This document shows, in pieces, positions 37,555 to 50,068 of a stretch of DNA of 64,000 bases. The stretch is from positions 5,322,001-5,386,000 of the forward strand of contig CATNEN010000007.1 of NCBI GenBank assembly GCA_950097015.1, in the 5' to 3' direction. A model generated the notes under the pieces. It did no database searches and was not told the origin of the DNA. It was given only the letters and a program-made list of their open reading frames with translations. Each line of letters begins with the position of its first letter. Positions within the stretch are counted from its first letter, which is position 1. This DNA comes from Macrostomum hystrix (lineage: Eukaryota > Platyhelminthes > Macrostomidae). The translations under genes were made by a program, and so were the position numbers.

Positions 37555-40500
37555 TCACAGCCTGGCCAGCAGTTCTTCTAAGGCGGCCCGCCGCACAGCG
37601 GGCCAGGGCACGGCCTCGTGGAGCCGCCAGAAGCGCCGCACGCGGCCCCAGACAACGGCGGGGAAGTTGGGCGTCCCGATGCCGTGCATGACGCAGGCAA
37701 TGTTGCGCGCTGTCAGCCGGTGCTCGTCTCCGTAGAGGCCAATGAAGGCTCGCACGCCTGCCCGGACGCAGGATAGCGTGGACTCGTCGACGGCGTCGTC
37801 GTCATCAACATCGTCGCCCTCGGTTTCGGCGTTGGCATCGACTTCGCCGCCTTCAATTCCGTCGGCGAAGTAGGCGTAGATGCCGGAGGAGATCGCCCGA
37901 CTGGCTGCGTCGTGCAGATCGTCGTTGGCAATTGCCGAGCCGTTGCTAAGGACGCCGTCTCCATTGCTATGCGCGTCGTCAGGCTTGCTTAAAGCGCTGT
38001 TTTCTTTGCCTTGACTGTTGCTAATGACGCCATACCCATTGACACGGCCTTCATCCGTGCCGTTGAGCTCCTGCTTAGCAAGCTTTGCCGCTCTAGCCAG
38101 CAGGCGGTGCAGGCGGCGCATGTCAGAAAGGGCCGCCAGCTCGACCCGGCGCAGTCGGGCACAGACGTGACCAGCCAGACGGTCGGCAACTTCGTGACTT
38201 CGGCAGCACCTGGTCAGCAGCATCCAGGCCGGACTGTCGGGCTTGGCGACAACGCCGGACCGGCGGCCGTTTTCGTTCCACTCGAGAGCGTCCAGGTCGC
38301 GACCGACCGCGGCGGGGTCCCAGCCGAACCGGTCGCACACGGCGGCGAGGTCGATGGTCGGATTAGCGGAGTCTCCGTCGTCGTCCGCATCGGCGGCTCG
38401 ATCGGCGAGGGCGACGGCAACGCAGAGGCAGCGGCTGGCAGCCCACGCGAGGCCGGCCGGTCCTGAGTAGCTGGATAGGCGGTAGCGAGAGTTGGCCCGG
38501 CCAAGCAGGCGGCAGCGGCCGGGAAACCGCAGCTGCAGGTAGCACAGCAGAGTCTCGATTGTCTCCTCCGTGGCGTCGAGCTCGGCTACGATTTCAGCGA
38601 TGTTCAGGGCACGCAGATGACCACCTGGAGGCCAGGACTGGCTGCCGACTGGGAGCAGAGAATGGAGGATTTCTGTTATAGGGGATGCTGTGGCCAGTGC
38701 AAGGATGCGAGCGTCGGAACTCACCAGCTGCTCCTTCCGCGCATTCGACAGCGTCGGCCTCTTCAGCGGCCTCGACGCCGGGTTCGCACAGGCGGCAGTC
38801 GGGCAGCACGGGGAACAGGCGACGGATGAGGGTCTTGACTCCGGCGGTCTCCACGCAGTTGGCGAACACGTGCCGCTGAAGGCGCAGCAGGTCCGCGCCG
38901 GGGGGGTGCGCCAGCAGGGTGTGACAGAAGGCCGGCTGGCCGTCGCGACCCGCGCGGCCGACCTCCTGGAATGCGGCGGGGATTTGAAATAACAGGTGAA
39001 TCACAATCAAATAACAGGTGAATCACAATCAAATAACAGGTGAATCACAATCAAATAACAGGTGAATCACAATCAAATGACAGGTGAATAACAATCAAAT
39101 GACAGGTGAATCACAATCAAATAACAGGTGAATAACAATCAAATAACAGGTGAATAACAATCAAATGACAGGTGAATCACAATCAAATAACAGGTGAATC
39201 ACAATTAAATAACAGGTGAATAACAATCAAAGAACAGGTGAATCACAATCAAATGACAGGTGAATCACAATCAAATAACAGGTGAATCACAATCAATTAA
39301 CAGGTGAATCACAATCAATTAACAGGTGAATCACAATCGATTAACACGTGAATCACAATCAATTAACAGGTGAATCACAATCAATTAACAGGTGAATCAC
39401 AATCAAATGACAGGTGAATCACAATCAAATGACAGGTGAATCACAATCAATTAACAGGTGAATCACAATCAATTAACAGGTGAATCACAATCAAATACGA
39501 GCTAACAGGTGAATCACAATCAATTAACAGGTGAATCGCATAGTAAAACAGGTATAAGAGGCACAAATCTCACCTGCACATAGTCCCTATAAGACGCAGG
39601 CGGTGAGTAGTGCAGCACGCATCGTACATCGGGTTTGTCCAGTCCCATGCCCAGTGCTACTGTGGCAGCCAGTATGCGGCATTTGCCAGTTGTAAAGGCC
39701 TTCTGCGCCCGACGCCTCTCGGAGGCCGACATGCCGGCGTGGTAGGCTCGGGCAGCGGCTGAGCCGCCATGCGAGGTCCGCAGGAGGCCGGCGACAGCAT
39801 CCGCCTCGGCCCGGGAGCCGCAGTAGATGAGGATGGAGCCGCTGGATTTGTAGGGCTCAGTGGCTAGCAGCTGCAGCAGGGCTTCGGTCTTGTTGTAACC
39901 GGCCGAGGAAGCCGACAGGCGAAGATTCGAGGGCAGAGGCGGGCCGGGGTTCAGCAGCGGATCGGCGCCAAGCAGGCGCGCCACCGAGCGGGCGGTCTCA
40001 GGGCCGGCTGTGGCGGTGAGGCCAAGGAAGCAGCGAACCGAATAGACGGACCTCAGGACGGAGAGGACTCGAAGGTAAGCCGGACGGAAGTGGTGGGACC
40101 AGTCTGCCTGTGGCGGGGTTTGAGAATAGGGGCTAGGTCAGCCTGTGTCCTTCGCAGTCGAAAGTTGGTCAAGACTGTTAAAAAACGAAAGAAAAACAAG
40201 TTTCTACTGATAAACAACTTCAGTAGTATGATACGCACATTAGAAGGCAAATTTATTTCATTAACACCCCATTAACATCAGAAGTTGGCAAACTCTGGCC
40301 CGCGGGCCAGATGCGCCCTCGTAGCTCACAAATCTGGCCAGTTGCCCTTCCAACACCTGAGCGTGTGCGCTCAGGAGTCAGCGAAATGGGCAGAACTGCC
40401 TCCTCGCTGGCTTATTAACAGTTAGGACTACCAAGCCATTTTGCCGCCTGTTATTCGCATCAGGGTGTCCATAGTAGCTTAGTTCCACCTGTTGTAGCCC

Positions 40501-43406
40501 TTGAAGGTCCAGCAGTCTGTCTAGATAAAGGTAGGTGACCACCGAAGACGGAGATGATGCAGGCACACTCGGGTGACATGCTGATAAATTTTGAAGGCCT
40601 GGCAGGTTTTGAGGCGCAGTGCAAATTCGTGTATAGGGGTGTATGAAATACACTAGCTCTAATAAGAAAAATCGGACCTTCGGCCAGAATATCTCGACGG
40701 TCTGAAGAGCTGGCGACTTGTTTCTTGTTTCAGAAGATGCGCAACATATAGTTGGCCCGTGTTCTTGAGTTTCGTGTGCTTGTATTGTTCCGTTCGGGTG
40801 CAGCAAAAAAATTGTCAGGGGGGGGAAATTCCCCCCCATGGTAGTTCTACTGTTAAGATGAAGAGCAACAAAAGTACAAAGGAGAAATATACCAGGCAGT
40901 GCGCCTCGTCGATGCAGGCGAAGCTGACGCCGGCTGGCAGGCGAAGAGACACCGCGCCATCCACGAGCATCTCCGGCGACACCAGCAGACAGGCGAGTCG
41001 GCCGGCGGCGGCGTCGGCGCGAATCCGATCTCGCAGCTCGGCGGACTGGCCGGAATGAAGGCAAGCAGCGGGCAGGCAGGATGGCAGGCGGGTCAGCTGA
41101 TCCTCCATCAGAGCCTGGGGGGAGGGCGGCGGTGTGGGCTGTTGCTTAGCAACATAAAAGTACACAGTAGAAAACAATTGTTTTCTATCCTAGCAATTTA
41201 GGCTTTAATGATTAATGCTAGACTAATAAAGAAAAGTTTCTGTTTGTCTTAGCAACGGTTGCTAGGGATAGAATTTCGGAAGCAAAAACATTATTAAACA
41301 GTATTTACCTGCAGCGGCGAGATAACAAGAGCCACCGCACCGTTGCGCCGACCGTGATATAACAGGGCCGGCAGCTGATAGCAGAGCGACTTGCCCGCGC
41401 CCGTTGCCATGACAACCAGTGCCGACTGGCCGGCCAGCACGCGGCTGACGGCCTCAGCTTGGCCCGGCCGAAAATCGGCGTGTCCGAAACGGCGCAGCAG
41501 GGCGCGAACCTCGGACTTAGGCACTTCGTCGGCCAGCGGTTCAATGGGGGCGGGGGCGGGGGCACCGGTCTGGGCCCGCTGGACGGAGCGCAGGTCGCCA
41601 GGAAATTCGGCGGGCCGGCCGGCCTCCAGAGCGGCCAAATTCACCGCAGGCGGCGCGGCGGGACGTTGAACAACGCCGCCGATAGACGACGATGGCGTCG
41701 TCATCGATGCGATGTCGCCAAAATCGCCCAGATCGCCGATCTGCTCTTCCTCTTCGTCGATTGGTTTGCCGCCCCCGCCGTTATTCCGCCAGCCGGGCTT
41801 GGGCCGGGGGCACTTGTCAGCCCAGTGGCCTTCCTCGCCGCAGGCGAAGCAGCGATTGGCGCCGGCGCCGTTAAGACGCGATTTGCGCTTCCACTCGGCA
41901 TGCTTGAACCGGCGAAATCGGGCCTGGCCCTACGGTGCGGATCGATGTGATCGATTCTTGTGTGACATTAGTTTATCTCAGAGTGAGAGATTCGTCTATC
42001 CCAAGAAAAAGATTCGCCGATCATAAGGTGGGAGTTTCATCGTTCTCATGGAGAGATTTGGTGATCACAGAGTGAGATTCGTTTATCATAGGGTGAGATT
42101 CGTCTTTGATAGGGTGAGATTCGTCTATGATAGGGTGAGATTCGTCTATGATAGGGTGAGATTCGGCGATCATGGGGTGAGAATCGTCCTTCACAAGCTC
42201 TATGGAAGTATTGGGCGCTTAGGCTCTCAGGGCACAGTATGGAAGTCAGGGCAGATGTACACATGCGCGAGTGTATCTATTTGAGTAAACAATTTCTCCA
42301 ACCTTGCCAGCTCCGCCTCGGCTGAAGCGCTTCACTCGCAGGTTGACCTTAACGTAGTTCGCCGACGATGAAGACGAGGCCACGCTAGGAGCCGCGCAAG
42401 CGAATGACGAAGCCGCGACGGCGGGAGGCTTCGTTGCAGCCGCTGCTGCAGAGCGCTGCTTCTTGGCGGGTTTTGGCTTAGTCGCTGCCATCGATTCGTC
42501 TTGCTCATCGTCTGACAGAACCGCAGGACGTTTGACAGACTTTCGCAGCTGGCTTGGCTTGGTGGCCAGGTTCTCTTTGTCTGCAGCTGCCGAGTCTACG
42601 GTTGATGAAAGCACGACAGTTGGTTTCGCTATGAAGTCGAATGTTTCCTTAGAAATGGCGTCTTGTTGCATAGCAACATTAGCATCTTGCTTAGCAACGG
42701 CGTCTGGTTGCACAGCAACAGCAGAATCTTGCTTAGTAACGGTGTCTAATTGCTTAGCAACATGGTCTGGTTGCTTAGTAACGGAATGCAAGGAAGCATC
42801 ATTTGTAAAGCCCGAATAGGTATTCCTGTACTCAGCTCCGTTGCTAAGCTCATCGCCAACAGACACTGTCGGCCGATCTTGCTCCTTCGCCTTGTCAAGC
42901 TGACAGCCCGACAGGTAGGCGAAGCGACAAGCGGCAGGCTTAGCAGATTTCGCAGCTCTCAGCGTAACAGCTTCGGCCGGGGTTCTTGGCGACTCGGTGA
43001 CCTGAAGAATCGGCGGCGGGACGGCAGGCGTCGGCGGTGGAGGTGCGTACGGAGGCGGAGCAGCTTCGGGTGGCTTCGGCTCCGCACTGCTAGAAGTGGA
43101 CTGCGGGACCTGGTGAGCAGGTTCAGCAACTCGAGACAGCCTGCGCTGTTGTACACTGTTCAGCAGCTTGGCGCCCAGTTCGCTGGTGATGCTCGGCGTC
43201 GATGCCGGAGTCGACGGCGACTTGCCGACAGGCGCCGCCTCCCAGGAGAGGCTTCTGAGCTCACTGTAGCGCTGGTAGAGCCGCCGTATCTCTGGATCGC
43301 GATCCACATCCTTGGTCGCTGGACGGCGGCCAGACTCCTCTACGAAGGAGCGCTCCCATTGTTTGAGGCGGCGTTTGAGTTCATCAATGCCCAGCTGCTC
43401 CAGCAT
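37555..43406 (-). CDS. RECQL4: RECQL4-type RecQ DNA helicase, complete
   Basis: Superfamily 2 3'-5' DNA helicase of the RECQL4 branch, acting in replication initiation and genome stability. Six exons in transcription order: 43406-42303, 41929-41309, 41114-40893, 40107-39574, 38965-38725 and about 38648-37555, giving 1271 aa (human 1208). The N-terminus (MLEQLGIDELKRRLKQWERSF) aligns with the Sld2-like domain of RECQL4, and NYVKVNLRVKRFSRG matches the conserved basic patch. A CCHC zinc knuckle has C395, C398, H403 and C408. Helicase motifs are FRPGQ, Walker A ATGAGKS (about 543-549), DEAH 644-647, ADWSHHFRP, LGLTATA, YCGSRAEADAV and GRAGRDG (830-836, arginine finger R834). The C-terminus GIGTPNFPAVVWGRVRRFW matches the RECQL4 end. 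I chose Met 43406 over upstream 43517 because homology starts there. The last intron (76 bp) has two in-frame acceptors, 38648 or 38624. Exon 1 holds a coding minisatellite; introns 1 and 4 hold non-coding ones. The 3' end converges on pax6. Confidence 0.93.
38988..39537. repeat. 22-bp minisatellite in RECQL4 intron 4, about 25 units
   Basis: Unit aataacaggtgaatcacaat plus ca. It fills nearly the whole 608-bp intron. Every unit contains CAGGTG, an E-box word. Confidence 0.96.
40356..40420 (+). mobile_element. Fragment of SINE family 2 in helicase intron 3
   Basis: About 56 bases (gctcaggagtcagcgaaatg, then ggcagaactgcctcctcgct) match the reverse complement of 52745-52800 with only a few differences. 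Head and tail are missing, so this is a body fragment inverted relative to the full copy. Confidence 0.65.
40421..40892. other. Rest of RECQL4 intron 3; no exon seen
   Basis: Beyond the SINE fragment the intron shows no array and no coding segment. A run of nine C follows a run of nine G near 40817-40837. Confidence 0.5.
42040..42185. repeat. 21-bp minisatellite in RECQL4 intron 1, about 7 units
   Basis: Imperfect units of gatagggtgagattcgtcta plus t. Confidence 0.9.
42666..42792 (-). repeat. Coding 21-bp minisatellite in RECQL4 exon 1, 6 units
   Basis: Forward units start ttgcttagcaacggcgtctg plus g. On the coding strand they give heptads of the form VAKQxDx (VTKQPDH, VAKQLDT, VTKQDSA, VAVQPDA, VAKQDAN, VAMQQDA) in the disordered linker between the Sld2-like part and the zinc knuckle. 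Confidence 0.88.
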
Positions 43407-43762
43407 TGCAGCTGGATTTGAATTTGTGGCTCGAGTTTGAATTACTGCACATCTCCCGATTGTGTCAAAGCAAGGCAAAACTTGTGTGGTTTTTAGTTTC
43501 ACATTATAGTTTTTCACGACTTATTTTATTTGGTCATATAAGTTAAATAAACAAATTAAATGACTAATAAATGATGAAGATGTTTGCAAAGCCTACAATT
43601 GTGGCCTAGGGACAACAATTAAGGATTTATTGTGAATGAAAAAAATAATTATATAGCTTTAAAATGCATATATAATGTAGGAGATAAGCAGCTTCAAATG
43701 GTATTAAATGCATTTTATATAGCTTACTGCAATGTTTTACTAGCTGAAAAGCTCTAGCTACC

Positions 43763-44078
43763 ATAATAATAATAATAATAATAATTGATTACACCTGCCC
43801 CAATTGGGCCAGATGTGCAGCCGACAGCACAGCCGCAGCTATTGCGCGGCGCATCTGAAGGCTGCGTACAGCTGTTCAGTCCATGGACTGGGGGGACGCC
43901 ACACCCACCTTCAATTATCCCAGCTGATGCTGGTACCCATTTAACAGCTGGGTGAACTGAAGCAATGCAGAGTTGAGTGTCTTGCTAAAGGACACAAATT
44001 GTTTCAGTGGAGTCAGGAATCGAACCCCGACCTTCAAGTCGTTAGTCTGATGCCCTAACCACTAGGCTACAACCTCTT
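43763..44078 (-). mobile_element. tRNA-derived SINE with ATT tail (family 1)
   Basis: Read on the minus strand, it starts with a tRNA-like head containing a good A box (tagcctagtgg) and B box (ggttcgattcc). A central block follows (tgtcctttagcaagacac, then cacccagctgttaaatgggt) that resembles the conserved central domain of several widespread metazoan SINE superfamilies. It ends in an (ATT)n tail at 43763-43786. About 316 bp, apparently full length. The superfamily name is left open. Confidence 0.75.
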
Positions 44079-46373
44079 TTAGCAATGATACCATAAGGAA
44101 ATGTCTAAAGCTTAGTCAATTCCAAATGATCTATGCTTTGGAATATAAAGTGATTGAAATAGCTAGTCATGAAAACAGAATAGCTACAATGGAAGCTAAG
44201 AACTTTTGGAAAACTAATGGCTAATTAAAACTCCATGCAATATGAATAATGCTAGCAATAGGTGTAGTATGGTGGCCATTTACACCTTGCTAGTTTTTAT
44301 ATAAGACACAATGGCAATCTCCTAGTTTGTGGCATTAAATTATTTATAAATTTTTGCTGGGAGGGTTACAATGTGCCTGCTGCTTAGAATAGTTATATGG
44401 CAATGGTCAAACTACAAAACCATGTTGCTGTCAATCATAGGCTTTATTTTGTGGACCCTAACAGCCTCCCAGTCCACACGAACACACGTAAGGGGTCTTG
44501 GGCCTATGTCAAGGCCAAATTCAAGGGCCAAGCACAGCCATTCTTATGCCATATTTGAGAGCCATCTCTCATAGATTACAAAGACTTTTCTTTCAGAATG
44601 CATTTGGCAATTTCCTATATTGGCTACAGCACCATCATTGACTTTAATAACTATAACAACAGTTTCTTCTCCTTAAAAGTAAGAGAGCACAAATAATTTA
44701 ATGCTACAAACTAGGAGATTGCCAACACAAGCACTTTATAAACTTCAAAGGTCTATCTGTTGACTGTTACCTTAATTTTCACATATTTCTAAACAAGCAA
44801 CACTAGCTGATCAAGTATTGTAAATTAGCTAAGCTAATGCAAGTGTTAGGTCTACTTGACAATTATTATCCTCAGTGATAGTGTTAGGAGTACAACTAGC
44901 TAGGCCCTACAAGGTAAATGTTTATGGATATTTGGTTACTTTCAATCCACTGATGTGATTTACTTAGCAAAACATAAATAGCAACTAAGTAAGGAAATTA
45001 ACAAAGAAGATATATTGATGCAATCGCAAAGGCTTAATATAATAAGCAAAGGCCTATGGCTTTTATAGAACTTTTAGGCCAATGGCAATGGCTATTAGGC
45101 AATTGCTAAGTTCAATCAATTGCCAAGACAAAATTAACTGCCACTAAATAACCAAATCAAAGTTAAATAATTTTTCTGTTAATGTGTAGGCTTTAACCTA
45201 GCAAATATCGCACATAGTTTAGGCTTAAGTATTTAGCCTACATTAAGCAGGGCTAGCAAAGCAGAATTTTTGATTAAACTAAAAACAATTAAACTAAACA
45301 ATAAGTTAAACTAAACTAATGCATGTGTACTTTCAGCTCACTTAAGCATTCTAATACACAGTTCGATGATTGCCATACGTTATCTATTGTTTACATATAT
45401 ATTTACCAAATCATAAAGCGACAATATTAACACAATCGTAGAAGCTCGGACACGCTTCATCTCAAATATCTTCAGCCCACGTGCAGTTCTTAGAATCTAC
45501 TTTAAATTCGCTGTAGAAACTCGTTTTGAAAGTTCGTTTTTAAGCCGATTATATTCATTGTACTGCAAAAGAAATTAAATCACTCCAAAAGAGTTCTTTT
45601 TAGCATTGATTTTATATAGTGTCTATGATTGACAAAGCTATGACTTTGAATTGGACAAATGACTTTAAGCTATTTGTCTTGCTCATAGTAATGATTCCAC
45701 GTTTTGCCAGGCCTGGGCCTTCCCCTTATTTTTTGCGGATCTGATTCTTACGGATAGCTTGGGTAAAACAATATACTTGTAGATGAAGGAAAAAATATTT
45801 TAAAACTAGTATAACATGCACAGCTTCTCAAACAGCATGGCAGCAAATAGTTGGAAGAAGCGCCTAGCTCTAGCCGAGGTTTTGCCGAAGTTTACAGAAA
45901 TTTTCTGCAAAATACTACCTAGCTGTCAGTTCTCTTTTTTATTTCGCTAGAATGTTTTTGGCTTTAAACAAAATGGTCATGCCTTGAGTTTGGAATCGCA
46001 GACTACAACCACTTTTAAAAATCTCACTCCTATATTTATAGGCCGCCGCTCAGATCAGTGCACATATATTACACACGGTGTTTTATTATCTGTGGATCAG
46101 TGTATCATAAATGAAACAAAACTACACTCGTACTTTATTATTGCATGTTTGAATTCTATAAAATCGTGCATTACTTACTAGTGGAGTAAAAATAGTTTCT
46201 CAAGAAATTTGCGACCTTGTCTATGTTATGACCCACACGTTACTCTTCAATGAAAACGCGATAAAAGACTCGATTAGAAATGCAGTTGTCAACTTTATAA
46301 AGTAAATTTAGAATTGAAATTAGACGGAATCAGATTAAGGAAAACATAAAGATTCTATATACAAATAACTGAA
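44079..46373. other. No gene seen in 2.3 kb
   Basis: AT-rich intergenic DNA between the divergent RECQL4 and LC8-like genes, apart from the SINE at its left. No exon or array is apparent; the promoter of the LC8-like gene should lie at its right end but no clear motif is seen. Confidence 0.45.
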
Positions 46374-48496
46374 ATGCGGGCATCCGACAACTCGCCCAGC
46401 CACGTCTGGCAGGACCCACTCAGCTTCGACGAAGAGCTTCTGCAGCCGTTGGCCAACCAAGATAAGGGCATCTCAATATCAGGCTGCCAGGAGTGCCAGC
46501 AGCAGCAGCAGCAGCAGCAGGCGACCACCGATGACAATCATTCAGGCCAAGCTAGCAGCTGCGGGTCGTCACATTGCGAGTTCAGCCGGCTGCAGCTGCG
46601 GCTGGCCGCCATGGAGTCGCGACTGATCGATTTTGAAGCCATTCTGATGGGCTCACGAAACAGGTCAATCGCCGGCGATTGCAAAAGCAACTGGCAGGGC
46701 TCTCGAGCCAACAATCTGATGGCATCCAGTCACATGATTCACACTGGCGAGCCTGAAGGACTAGTAAAGGCAGCAGCATTGAAAGAGTATCAATCTTCCA
46801 GCAAGCAACCACTGGTCCACCAGTCCAAGGGTGATTGGTCAATGGCTGATGGGTCGCTAAATATGGCATTTTCCTCGGAGAGTGCTAACGAGAGCACAGC
46901 TGATTCTTCAACGAATTGGACAGACCCTGGATCAATTTGCAAAACTGCCAACTTGAATGCTAACCAACAGGCGAGGCCAGCGTCTCTCACTGGCTCACTG
47001 GCTGGCAACTCGCAGACTTTGGAGCTGGTCAGGTACTCCACACAGGATTGCGCTGATCCGTACGAGCTGGCCTCGGCTGACAGTGTGGGCGCTGCCAACC
47101 GCTCTGATTTGCACGCAGCCGCCGAGGCCCTGATAACCACCGACGGTGCCGGCGAGCTTCGCAAACGGGAGCAGCAGCTGAAGAGGCTTCAGTCCTGCAA
47201 GTGCCAGCTGATGGTGACAGTTCTGGCTGAAAAATCGGAGCCGCTGCCGCAGCCGCCAACTGGCAGACGCAGCAGCCGAGTCGTATTGGAGAGCGGCTCC
47301 CTGCGTGAGCTCGCCGAGCCCATTGACAACGATGGTGGCGTCGGCTGTGGCAGCAAAGATGGCAGCAGGTGCAGCAGCTGGCAGCTGCTGATTGCTCAGG
47401 AAAATATCAGCCTCCACCGGCCATCGCGGGATGAACTTTCGATGGCGGAGATCACAGAGACTCTGGTTTCTAATTGCCCGTCTGAGACGGCTGCCGTGTC
47501 GCAAATGACCCAGCAGCAGGGCGGCATCGCCGAGTTTGGGACCAGCGCCGGCGTTACAGCTGTTGAAATCATTCAGTGCGTGCAGCCGCCCGTGTCGGTG
47601 CGTCAGCTGCCAGTTGGCTGCAGCATAGAAGAAGAAGTCAAGAAAAATGTCGAGCTGAAGCTGTTGGGCAGTGCCAGACAAACCTGGCTGCTTGGCGGCT
47701 GCCATGACGACACGACTGCCAGCACCGTGTCGAGCACGTGCACTGTCTCTACGGGGGCAGAAGCATCTGCTGTGAAAAAAGAAGAATTATATAACTATGG
47801 TGAGACTTGGCTAAGGCTGTGTCACTTTTAATTGTAGCTCACTAATTTAGGAAACCTTTGTCCTTGAACCTCTTGTTGAATGTCTGTGTGTCAGATTGGC
47901 ATGTAGAACATTTGAAAGCCGTCCTGAGCCCTGTTTAAGTGCGTCTCAGTCTGGAAGGCGAGATCTTATGTTAGTACACCATTGAGTCTATTGACCGATT
48001 TATTATCAGGTTTTGTTCCTGTACTTTTTTCCTCCCTTTCCAGACTGCCGTCTGTGCACCGACCATGACCCCAACGCCAGATCGCGCTTGAAGGATCTGC
48101 GGCGCAGCGGCATTCAAATGAGCAGCACCAGCCGACGGGTCTGCGTGCAAAAGTCCGGCTTCACTGAGAGTAACACCGCGCGCATCTCTAAACTCGTCCG
48201 AAAAGCTGTTAGAAAATTTGATTCCGATGCTGAGCAGGCCAGCTACGTGCGACTCGAACTGCGAAAGCTCGGCTTCGAGTGCACAGTTGTGATTGGTCGG
48301 CACTTCATCGGGTAATTTTAGCACGAGGTAGGTAACATTCAATACGAATCTAAGTTGCATTATTTTATTAACTTTCAGGTGCATCTGTGGCCAAGAATCG
48401 TGCCGTCTCCTGCTGGACATTGGCGATCGAAGCTGCCTCATTTTCAGTTTATTTCAACTCACTCGTGATCTGAGTCAACTCACTGAGAGTCAGTAA
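46374..48496 (+). CDS. Unknown protein with C-terminal dynein light chain (LC8)-like domain
   Basis: Three exons join in frame: 46374-47799 (donor gtgaga), 48044-48311 (acceptor ..ctttccag) and 48379-48496 (stop TAA), 603 aa. The first 475 residues are Ser, Gln and Glu rich, with a polyQ run near residue 43, and match no family I recognise. The C-terminal part (about 515-600) has the pattern of dynein light chain 1/LC8: a helix ISKLVRKAVRKFDSDAEQAS, then YVRLELRKL, and ECTVVIGRHFIGCICGQES in the place of the LC8 strand WHCIVGRNFGSYV. LC8 proteins bind linear motifs and dimerise partners; free LC8 is about 89 aa, so a 600-residue fusion is unusual. The LC8 call rests on this pattern and on exon 3 completing it exactly. 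Coding sequence is supported by three consistent splice joins. Function is not inferred. The domain assignment is less certain than the existence of the gene. Confidence 0.72.
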
Positions 48497-48659
48497 TATA
48501 AAATATATAACTTTACTTCATTATGTCAATTTCTCATTAACGTACGAGTTGCACTTCTGCACGAACTGCATGAATACGCTAATCTTCATCGTATAGCATG
48601 ACAAAATATGGTTGAAAAGCTATCAGCGAAAGTTAAAAAATATTATACTTACTTTTAAA

Positions 48660-48925
48660 AAAGCCCCCCTACGCTCATTGGCTGGTGCTGCCCCACCCCT
48701 AAATCTTCTCCCCCCCTGGAAAGCATTTACCCACGCTCATTGGCTGGTGCTGCCCCACCCCTAAATCCTCTCCCCCCTGGAAAGCATTTACCCACGATTA
48801 TTGGCTGGCGCTGCCCCACCCCAAACCTTCTTTCTATTTCTGCACGCCCATAGGTGGGCGCTGCCCCACCCCTAAATCTCTTTCTCCTAAGGAAAGCATT
48901 TCTTCACGCTGATTGGCTGAAGATG
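48660..48925. repeat. About 63-bp diverged repeat with CCAAT boxes, 4-5 units
   Basis: Each unit has cattggctggtgctgcccca, a C-rich stretch and ggaaagcattt. Spacing is 63, 62, about 50 and 62 bases. Much more diverged than the other arrays. Confidence 0.85.
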
Positions 48926-49680
48926 GCCCACTCCGAAAATGTATAGCAATTTAAACGTTACCCCCTTTCGAAATGTATGGAAACGGACACCTTGAAAACT
49001 TATACCGCTCAGATCCTGGATAAGATGGCAACTGCTGTCTGAATCAAGTAATGTGAGACTATTGCTACAGATATTTCTATTAATAGCTCTGAATATTTTA
49101 CATACGGATTGAGAGGCGTTTCTATAATCCTGTGTACGAGGAACCCGCAATTTATTCTTACATCCCGACAAGAACTGGACTTTCCTTTCGAAACGCACAT
49201 GCGCGCATCTGTACTGACTGCGGAAAGCCGATGTTGTACGCAGCTATAAAATACAATCGCTAATGTCAGGCGTGACATTTTTTCTGTTTAGTTTTCAAAT
49301 TGGGCACAAACACATCCTACTTTTAGTAATAAGTCTTGATTTCTTTAAAAGCACTTAAATTTATAATATTTTATGCAGAATGAGCCACGATTTCCAAGTC
49401 CAAACTTGGTCTCATTTGGTAATTTGAGTACGAGCGTACGTTTTAATTAGCTCGCTGCAAATGAAGAGCATCAGACAGATTTTCTGGCTATGCAGAAAAA
49501 TGAGCAGAATTTTTGCTTCTAAATTCCCAGGAGTATCTGGGGCAGGACTTTTGGGCATCTGGTACCTTCGCGTGTGTGAGTGGGAGTGTGTCGCTGTCAC
49601 AGAGGGAGAGACACTGAAATAGACAGAAAGTTGATTACAGAAAACTGAGTTAAAAATTTCACAGTTGGTCGAGTTTATTG
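48926..49680. other. No gene seen
   Basis: AT-rich single-copy sequence with no supported feature. Confidence 0.45.
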
Positions 49681-50068
49681 ACTCGGAGTGACACACAGAC
49701 TGTCACACACACTTGGAGTGACACACGGACTCTCACACACACTTGGAGTGACACACGGACTCTCACACACACTCCGAGTGACATACGGACTGTCACACAC
49801 ACTAGGAGTGACACACGGACTGTCACACACACTTAGAGTGACACACGGACTCTCACACACACTTAGAGTGACACACGGACTCTCACACACACTTGGAGCG
49901 ACACACAGACTGTCACACACACTTGGAGTGACACACAGACTCTCACACACACTTGGAGTGACACACGGACTGTCACACACACTTGGAGTGACACACGGAC
50001 TCTCACACACACTCCGAGTGACACACGGACTCTCACACACACTCATAGTGAGACACGGACTGTCCCAT
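49681..50068. repeat. 30-bp minisatellite, 13 units
   Basis: Unit acttggagtgacacacggac plus tctcacacac. The period is a multiple of three, so both strands stay open. It shares the word acggact with three other arrays. Confidence 0.96.

Noticed and set aside
42246-42302. Extension of RECQL4 exon 1 past 42303
   Set aside because: The frame stays open for a few codons but homology stops at GGAGK and the next exon continues the protein in phase after a GT donor.
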